This document shows positions 33,895-40,008 of a DNA stretch of 40,008 bases, one piece after another (position 1 is the first letter of the stretch; each line of letters begins with the position of its first letter). Below the pieces are notes generated by a model, which did not search any database, was not told where the DNA came from, and worked only from the letters and a program-made list of their open reading frames with translations. The translations under genes were made by a program, and so were the position numbers. This DNA comes from Phycisphaerae bacterium (GTDB lineage Bacteria > Planctomycetota > Phycisphaerae > Sedimentisphaerales > Anaerobacaceae), in the NCBI GenBank assembly GCA_017993835.1, contig JAGOLX010000056.1, positions 1 through 40,008 of the forward strand, read 5' to 3'.

Positions 33895-36800
33895 ATGACA
33901 AGATGGTGTGCATCCTCCTGCGTCGGCCTTGTACTGCTGTCTCTTGGGAGCATCTGCAGTGCCGAGGTTCTCACATTCGACAATGTCACAAGCGAGGAGA
34001 CAGCCCCGATCGCGGACAATTACGGCGGCTTCCAATTGTGGACCACCTTCTATGCTGGCAAGGCGAGGCTATGGCCCGGATCCGGCTACTACAACGGTCT
34101 GGTTTCCGGTGATTATGTTGCCTACAATAACGGAGGAAACCCGGCTGAGATTCAGGGCACTCCATTTGATTTGTATGGAGCCTACTTCACGGCCGCGTGG
34201 AACGACGGCCTCAATATCGACATCGAGGGCTACCGGTCCGGTTCTCCAGTGCATACTCTCACCGCCGTGGTCAATACGAGCGGACCGCAATGGGTTTCCA
34301 TGAATTTCACAAATGTGGACAGAGTCAGTTTCACCTCGCACGGGGGCACGCACAACCCTGACATGGGTCTCTCTGGAGTCCAGTTTGCGATGGAGGACAT
34401 GGAGTATTCGTTTGCTAGCATCAGCCCGACGGCCTTGACCAACAACGTTCCCGTATCAGGTTTGTCCGGCGATCCGAACAGTGAGACCTACTTCCAGATC
34501 ACTGTCCCAAACGGCCAAACCGAATTGCAGATCAGCATCTCCGACGGCACGGGGGACGCCGATCTCTACGTCAGAAAGGACTCACTACCCACGATAAGCT
34601 TCTGGGATTACCGTGGATACCTTTTCGGCAACGAGGAGACAGTCACAATTGCCGATCCGAGCGCCGGGACCTATTATATCGTGGTCCAAGGCTATGACGC
34701 TTACAGCGGCGTGACCCTGTTGGCATCGTATAGCGCCGGGACAGGCCTGCCTGACCTGTATGATGATGGCGAATCATACCGCAGCTTCTCACCGCAAACC
34801 ATCGTTGCAGATCAGTGGGACGTCATTTCCATCGCCTGCCAGATCCGCAATGGCGGAGACGCGGACGCCGGGGCTTTCCGTATCCGCTTCTATGCCTCGG
34901 TCGACACGGTGCTAACATCGGACGACTACTCCCTTGGTTCCCAGTCCTGCTATGGACTCGCTTCGGGCCAGGTATTGACAATCGATTCCTGGACGAACGA
35001 GGTTGGGCCGGGTCAGCTCCCCGCCGGCACATACTATGTCGGATGGATCATTGACGTTGACGCTGAGGTTGACGAGGCTAATGAGCAGAACAACACCGCC
35101 TGCAAGGAAGGTTACCGCCTCACGGTCCTCTCGGCCTCAGACCTCAAACCCGACCTCTACGACAACGGCGAATCCGATAGAAGCTTTTCGCCAGCACCTC
35201 CCGCCACGATCATCGCCGGAGAGACACTCTCCGTACACTGGTATATCCGTAATGGAGGTAATGCGGGCGTCACCCGCGATGTCACTGTGGATGTGTATTT
35301 GTCCTCCGACCAGGAGATCACACCATTGGACTACCACATCGGCCGCTCGACGATGTCGGCAATCGCGCAAGGCGTTGCATCTAGTGGCGAACTCCACACG
35401 TGTTTTCCCGCATCCATTCCCGCGGGCGTGTACTATGTGGGATGGATCATTGATCGTGATGCAGACATTGATGAATCAAACGAGAGCAACAACACCGCAT
35501 ACAAGGAGGGTTACTGCCTCACGGTCGAACCATCAGGCACGCCGGACCTGTGTTTTGATGAGTCTCAGAGTAGTATTACGCCGCAGACTTTCATCGCCGG
35601 GCAGGCGGGGCAGATGCTGCATGTCACGATGTCCTTTCGGAACCAAGGGGCGATGTTCTACTCACTGAATGCCACAATGGACCTGTTCCTTTCCGAGGAT
35701 GCAACGATCACAACGTCGGACTACCGTCTGCTTCCCACCCCACAGAGTATTGCAACAGGAACGATCAAACAGGGCTCGATTAGTCTCATGGCTTTCAGTC
35801 TTGGCCTTCCTGTCGACGTACCGCCAGGCACATACTATGTTGGATGCGTCGTCGACCCATACAATGCAATTGCTGAATCTGATGAAACTAACAACGTCTT
35901 CGCCAAGGCAATTACCATTTCATCAGGGACAGTCGACCTATATTCGAACCAGGGGCCCCAGTTTTCCCCGCAGACACTGGACAGAGATGATCCGGACGGA
36001 GTGTTACTCGTCACCTGTAGTGTCAACAATAGCGGATCGGGCGACTCGGGGGCATTCACGATCGGGCTGTATGCCTCTCCAGATGCCAGCATCACGATGT
36101 CAGACTATCTGTTGATGACACTCACGGTGGCTGGGGTCCCGAGTCACGGCAGCGTAAGCGTGCAGGGATCGAGTCAAGGCGCACTTCCCCCGGTGATTCT
36201 AGCAGGCAGATATTACGTTGGGTGCATCCTCGATCTGAATGGCGAAGTCACTGAGAGCAATGAGACCAACAACACGGTGGTTAATCAGATCGCACAGTTG
36301 ACGATATCCACTTCACCATCATCGACGCGGCGGGCCCCAGAGGGAATCACCCTTTCGGCAACGGACGTGACCGGAGACTCTGCCGTACTGCGAGGTCGCG
36401 TTCTGGACGACGGGGACGAAGCTTGTCGCTGTCGATTCCGTTATCGCCCATGCTCCTCTTACGATTGGGCACTGACGCCGACCCAGGAGGGTTTGGTATC
36501 AGGTGACGTCTGCGAGCAGACCATCACGGGACTGATTTCGGGCCAGAAGTACTATTTCAGCTTTCACGTGTGGAATTCAGCGGGAGAAAGCAATTGGGGT
36601 CCACAACTTGAACTCGTAGCCGCGATGCCGAGTGAAGGCCAAATCCAAGAGGGCTTCAAAGAGTGGCAACCGGTCAAAACGCCGAGTCTGCTCGCTTGGG
36701 AAAACGGAGGGACAGGGGGGAGATTATGGAATGAAGACTGGTACACATGGGTGTTCCAGTCAGACCAAGTGAATGCCGGTTCTCCGGAACTGTGGACGCA

Positions 36801-39438
36801 AGACCATGTGTGCACGAATTCCTCGGTGCAGATCAGTGCTTCGTCCCATGCAAGCTACTCATACATCCGTTTCCTTGTCTGTGACTATTTGAGTGCCCAA
36901 TGGCTCTGCCCAACCTACGCAAGAGATCTCCTTAAGAAGTGGGGAGTCAATGGCTGGGTTTCTCCAGCAGGTTCGCACATGGGGCTGCACGGCTTTCACG
37001 TCGGCGAACCGGGGTTGGATTTCTCCCCGGGGCACATGTTATATGGTGATTGGGGTGAATGGGGACAGAGCGGCGGATTCCCACTCACTATTTGTGCAAC
37101 ATGGAATGGGGTGGACATTACCCGGATCAACGCGAGAGTGGATTACTATAAATACGTGGCTCCTGTTCCCAATCCACGATTCGTGGGGATGGACGGCGAT
37201 GCACAAGTGTTTGAAGTTGGAGTATCCGCCTCTGACGGCGGTGCACGTGTTCCAGTCCGAAAGGGGCAGCGTGTGACTGTGGCCGAGTGCCATGGCCTAA
37301 TGGCCTGGAAGCCTGGGTACATCAATGGCGCGAGCCTCGGCTACGCCCAGGGCAACTTCCAGACCAATGCCAAGGTATGGTTCACTCCCCTGGCGAATGG
37401 CAGCTATAATGAGTTGATCGATACATCTGAGCTTATGGTGTGGTATGTGGCCCCAAATCACGGCTGGCTTGACTTTCGTAGGGACCACGAGTGGAACCTA
37501 CATGGTGGGTATGTCTGTCGGGTGTGGATCGGACCGGTCGCAGAAGAAGTTTGTGCTCCGTCTGCGAATAATGACGTGCGTGTCGAGCCATGGCAGGGGG
37601 AGCTCCCAACATCTGTGGGAACATCAATGTCTGGTCTCTGTGACGATGACGGTGGTGAACCGTGCTGGGGACGGTTCCGCTACAGGCGAGAACTCGATTC
37701 TGAATGGACGTATACGGATTGGATCGGTGGTGGGAAGATCGTTTCCGCGAACCGTGCGGGGACACTCTGTGACATCGAGGAGGGAAGCACGTACGTCGTT
37801 GGTTTCCAGTTGATGAACTCGGCCGGGCAGAGCGCGTGGACACCAGATTGTACATACCAAGTGCCCTTGCAGATTCCGCCTCAGATGCAGATTCTCCTGG
37901 ATTCGGTATGTGTCAGTGGCAATGGCGCAACGCTCTCAGGCAAGATCGAGGATACCGGCAGCGAGGCCTGCCGGTATCGCTGGCGATATAAGGAACAAGG
38001 GTCTGATGAATGGACGACCACAGTATGGCAGGGACCAACAGCGTCGGGTCAAATGATCGAACAGACAATCACGGACCTCGTCCCTGAGACACTATACATG
38101 GTCAGCTATCAGTCGCAGACAGCAGCAGGACAAAGCCAGTGGAGTACACCACTGACAGTTGCCACTGCGTGCTACGGCGACCTCGGGGCGCCCGAGCACA
38201 CACTCTATGTGAATAGGAATGCTCCGGATGGCAGCACGACACATGCATACAGCCGCATTCAAGAAGCTATCGACGCCGCCAGTGACGGATGTGCAATCGT
38301 GGTTGCAGCAGGGACGTACCGGGAGAGTATCGACTTCCGCGGCAAGGCTGTCGTCGTAAGAAGTTCGGATGCAGACGGCAATCTCGCAATCTCACAGACG
38401 ATCATCGATGGCGGGTTTGCTGGTCCTGTGGTGACCTTTGGCAGCGGCGAGGGCGCAGAATCCGTGTTGGTTGGTTTCACGATCACACGGGGAGATACTC
38501 AGACTGGCGCCGGCATCCGATGTTATGCCAGCAGCCCCACGATAGCACACTGCATCATAGCCGGTAACCGAACCAGTCTCGATGGCGGCGGAATAGACTG
38601 CCGATTCAGCGACGCCCGCTTTGCCAATTGTACGATTGCAGGGAATTACGCCGGCAGGTCCGGTGGCAGTGTAGTCTGTGAGGATAGCAGCATCACATTC
38701 ACGAACTGCATTCTATGGGGCAATGCGCCGGCTGCAATCCACGTTGTTTCAGGACACGCACCCACCGCCGTCTTCTGCAACATCGAAGGGGGCTGGTGGG
38801 ACGAGAACAACATCAATGTGGATCCATGCTTCGTATCACCGGCGTACTGGGCAGATTCGCAGGACATCAATGTTCCCGCTGATCCATACGCAGCAGGGGC
38901 AGTATGGGTCCCTGGAGATTGCCATTTGAAATCCGAGGCGGGCCACTACGATCCATTGAGCGGGTCGTGGGAGTATGATTCCACGAGTAGCCCATGCATC
39001 GATGGGGGCATCCCAAGCAGCAGCTATCTGCAAGAACCTGATCCCCATGGCTCGCGAATCAACATGGGTGCCTTTGGAGGAATGGCCGAGGCCAGCAAGT
39101 CGCCGGCAGGTCCAGGTATCACCATCGTGCCGCTTGAAGACGGGGTGGCGGCTACGCCGCTCGCCGGCGGCATTGGCAGCGAACAGTATTACGAACTCGA
39201 AGTCCCACCCGGTGTCATGCTTCTGGAGATCCGCCTATCCGGCGGCGTGGGGGATGCCGATCTCTATGTAAGGCATGGTGCCTTGCCAACGGCACTAGAG
39301 TATGACTACCGCCCCTATCTGGTGGGTAACGATGAGACAATCACGATTCCCGCGCCGGCCGCTGGCGCATGGTTTGTCAGGGTCTATGGGGTCCGCGAGT
39401 TCTCCGGCGTGACTCTCGTCGCCACTTGTGGGCTGTAG
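33895..39438 (+). CDS. giant secreted protein: shared N-domain, PPC, four CARDB, FN3, novel domain, beta-helix, PPC
   Basis: ATG 33895 with AGAGGTGA upstream and signal peptide VGLVLLSLGSICSA; 1847 residues. Order, with approximate residues: N-terminal domain as in the previous gene (20-165); PPC domain with GDADLYVR (173-282); four CARDB domains (284-412, 418-545, 548-677, 680-804), each ending in GTYYVGWIID...E.NNT; FN3 (813-910); a ~300-residue region I do not recognise (915-1220; LWNEDWYTWVFQSDQV, GLHGFHVGEPGLDFSPGHMLYGDWGEW); two FN3-like (1225-1425); a right-handed beta-helix (1435-1695; YSRIQEAIDAASDGCAIVVAAGTY, SPTIAHCIIAGNRTS); and a second PPC (1738-1847). It is probably surface-bound or secreted, binding polymers; the beta-helix could be a polysaccharide lyase-like binder, but no catalytic site is visible. 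Confidence 0.8.
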   Translation: MTRWCASSCVGLVLLSLGSICSAEVLTFDNVTSEETAPIADNYGGFQLWTTFYAGKARLWPGSGYYNGLVSGDYVAYNNGGNPAEIQGTPFDLYGAYFTAAWNDGLNIDIEGYRSGSPVHTLTAVVNTSGPQWVSMNFTNVDRVSFTSHGGTHNPDMGLSGVQFAMEDMEYSFASISPTALTNNVPVSGLSGDPNSETYFQITVPNGQTELQISISDGTGDADLYVRKDSLPTISFWDYRGYLFGNEETVTIADPSAGTYYIVVQGYDAYSGVTLLASYSAGTGLPDLYDDGESYRSFSPQTIVADQWDVISIACQIRNGGDADAGAFRIRFYASVDTVLTSDDYSLGSQSCYGLASGQVLTIDSWTNEVGPGQLPAGTYYVGWIIDVDAEVDEANEQNNTACKEGYRLTVLSASDLKPDLYDNGESDRSFSPAPPATIIAGETLSVHWYIRNGGNAGVTRDVTVDVYLSSDQEITPLDYHIGRSTMSAIAQGVASSGELHTCFPASIPAGVYYVGWIIDRDADIDESNESNNTAYKEGYCLTVEPSGTPDLCFDESQSSITPQTFIAGQAGQMLHVTMSFRNQGAMFYSLNATMDLFLSEDATITTSDYRLLPTPQSIATGTIKQGSISLMAFSLGLPVDVPPGTYYVGCVVDPYNAIAESDETNNVFAKAITISSGTVDLYSNQGPQFSPQTLDRDDPDGVLLVTCSVNNSGSGDSGAFTIGLYASPDASITMSDYLLMTLTVAGVPSHGSVSVQGSSQGALPPVILAGRYYVGCILDLNGEVTESNETNNTVVNQIAQLTISTSPSSTRRAPEGITLSATDVTGDSAVLRGRVLDDGDEACRCRFRYRPCSSYDWALTPTQEGLVSGDVCEQTITGLISGQKYYFSFHVWNSAGESNWGPQLELVAAMPSEGQIQEGFKEWQPVKTPSLLAWENGGTGGRLWNEDWYTWVFQSDQVNAGSPELWTQDHVCTNSSVQISASSHASYSYIRFLVCDYLSAQWLCPTYARDLLKKWGVNGWVSPAGSHMGLHGFHVGEPGLDFSPGHMLYGDWGEWGQSGGFPLTICATWNGVDITRINARVDYYKYVAPVPNPRFVGMDGDAQVFEVGVSASDGGARVPVRKGQRVTVAECHGLMAWKPGYINGASLGYAQGNFQTNAKVWFTPLANGSYNELIDTSELMVWYVAPNHGWLDFRRDHEWNLHGGYVCRVWIGPVAEEVCAPSANNDVRVEPWQGELPTSVGTSMSGLCDDDGGEPCWGRFRYRRELDSEWTYTDWIGGGKIVSANRAGTLCDIEEGSTYVVGFQLMNSAGQSAWTPDCTYQVPLQIPPQMQILLDSVCVSGNGATLSGKIEDTGSEACRYRWRYKEQGSDEWTTTVWQGPTASGQMIEQTITDLVPETLYMVSYQSQTAAGQSQWSTPLTVATACYGDLGAPEHTLYVNRNAPDGSTTHAYSRIQEAIDAASDGCAIVVAAGTYRESIDFRGKAVVVRSSDADGNLAISQTIIDGGFAGPVVTFGSGEGAESVLVGFTITRGDTQTGAGIRCYASSPTIAHCIIAGNRTSLDGGGIDCRFSDARFANCTIAGNYAGRSGGSVVCEDSSITFTNCILWGNAPAAIHVVSGHAPTAVFCNIEGGWWDENNINVDPCFVSPAYWADSQDINVPADPYAAGAVWVPGDCHLKSEAGHYDPLSGSWEYDSTSSPCIDGGIPSSSYLQEPDPHGSRINMGAFGGMAEASKSPAGPGITIVPLEDGVAATPLAGGIGSEQYYELEVPPGVMLLEIRLSGGVGDADLYVRHGALPTALEYDYRPYLVGNDETITIPAPAAGAWFVRVYGVREFSGVTLVATCGL

Positions 39439-39474
39439 GGGTCATTCTGGATCAGAGTATCTTGAGGCTCACGT

Positions 39475-39792
39475 TTGCACCTTCGTGCTGGCCAGGCTTC
39501 CACATGGGGTGCCGTAGCCTTCATCTGGGACGAAGGGAATGGGATGCGCTCGCTTCAGGACTTCCTTTTCACTGAGTATGGCCTGGAACTGACGGGCTGG
39601 ACACTGTTCGGGGCATCCGGTATAAGCTCCGATGGGCTGACCATCGTCGGCACTGGCTTCCATGACGGCTGCGCGGAAGGATGGATTGCGACGTTGCCCG
39701 ATCCATCGGTAGTTCCGCTGCCCGGTGCGGTGCTACTGGGGTTTCTGGGCTTGGCCTATTCCGGCCTGCGACTGAGGCGCGCAGTCACGTGA
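39475..39792 (+). pseudogene. remnant of a HAF-repeat protein with PEP-CTERM sorting signal
   Basis: About 105 codons with no signal peptide and no credible start, in a frame opened by a TGA at 39463. The text AFIWDEGNGMRSLQDFL, WTLFGASGISSDGLTIVGTG and EGWIATLP is the usual last repeat of HAF-type proteins. It is followed by VPLPGAVLLGFLGLAYSGLRLRR, a full PEP-CTERM signal (VPLP motif, hydrophobic helix, Arg-rich end) recognised by an exosortase. Only the C-terminal end of a longer gene survives. It shows that an exosortase system exists or existed in this lineage. Confidence 0.75.
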
Positions 39793-39882
39793 AGCTATGA
39801 GTCCAAACGCGCAGTCTCGCAGGTACTTGCTGTTCGCGCCCTATGACGGCGATAGTGCTGGGACACTAGCCTCGACGTCTTG

Positions 39883-40008
39883 TGTCAAGGATCGGGTAAA
39901 ACCGGCCAGTCAGATCGGGTTCAAAACCAGCCACTTTGAGGAGCAGACGGTTTGCTGTAGAGACTTTTCGGAATCGATCTTGTCACGGTTTCGGGAGGCT
40001 CGGCATGG
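39883..40008 (+). mobile_element. probable left end of an IS21-family insertion sequence
   Basis: From TGTCAAGG (39883) two similar units follow in tandem: GATCGGGTAAAACCGGCCAG (from 39890) and GATCGGGTTCAAAACCAGCC (from 39913). Multiple terminal repeats with a TGT end and AAAACCGGCCA-like cores are typical of IS21-family ends. At the window edge an ATG (40005) sits 6 nt after GGGAGG (39993-39998), as expected for the first transposase gene (istA) about 120 bp inside the end. The gene itself lies outside the window, so this stays a proposal. Confidence 0.5.

Noticed and set aside
1-40008. CRISPR arrays, tRNA or rRNA genes, prophage genes
   Set aside because: Looked for regular repeat-spacer patterns, cloverleaf-type sequences and phage-type genes; none seen.

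Overview
The window looks like a chromosomal piece from a planctomycete of the class Phycisphaerae (probably a Sedimentisphaerales-like lineage). I infer this from protein style, not from a marker gene. The pointers are GLUG-repeat proteins built on a 'GTGEPNDPYQIATAADL' module, an ECF sigma factor with a long membrane-anchored C-terminal extension, a PEP-CTERM signal of the VPLPGA type, many secreted glycoside hydrolases with no SusC/SusD pair, and a BlaI/M56 pair. Most of the window is GC-rich. The genes from about 31.4 to 39.4 kb look visibly less GC-rich.

Layout. (1) 0-7 kb: a secreted TIM-barrel, glycosidase-like protein; a GLUG-repeat surface protein ending in a chagasin-type (I42) inhibitor domain; and a GH99-like secreted enzyme. 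(2) 7.2-10.3 kb: an ECF sigma factor that appears anchored in the membrane and carries a C-terminal beta-sandwich domain, followed 39 nt later by a secreted subtilisin-family protease. (3) 10.4-10.9 kb: a cold-shock protein on the minus strand with its own promoter and terminator. (4) 10.9-15.3 kb: two tandem TolB-like propeller proteins, a GH172 (DUF2961) lipoprotein and a PAP2-type phosphatase. (5) 15.4-16.7 kb, minus: a GIDE-LemA fusion membrane protein. (6) 17.1-25.0 kb: two tandem GH78 alpha-L-rhamnosidases, a clan GH-A hydrolase coupled by an ATGA overlap, then truA. (7) 25.0-28.8 kb, minus: an active HtrA/DegP-type protease and, downstream of it, a larger paralogue that seems to have lost its catalytic residues. 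(8) 29.3-31.4 kb: a BlaI-type repressor and an M56 (BlaR1-like) peptidase, with two operator-like dyads sitting on a sigma70-like promoter. (9) 31.6-39.4 kb: two large secreted proteins sharing an N-terminal domain and CARDB modules; the second (1847 aa) also has PPC, FN3 and beta-helix parts. (10) 39.4-40.0 kb: a decayed HAF-repeat/PEP-CTERM remnant and what looks like the left end of an IS21-family element.

How it may work together (inference): the middle genes look like a locus for degrading a rhamnose-containing polysaccharide outside the cytoplasm. GH78, GH172, GH99-like and GH-A enzymes would do the cutting, and the two propeller proteins may bind substrate or partners. Three envelope-sensing arrangements flank them: sigma factor plus subtilase, the HtrA pair, and BlaI plus M56 with an unusual beta-trefoil tail. 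An 82-83 bp hairpin-ended repeat occurs three times, in both orientations, between genes. I saw no tRNA, rRNA, CRISPR array or prophage. The strongest candidates for something undescribed are the BlaR1-like protein with a trefoil sensor and its paired operators, the membrane sigma factor next to a subtilase, and the GLUG-chagasin fusion.
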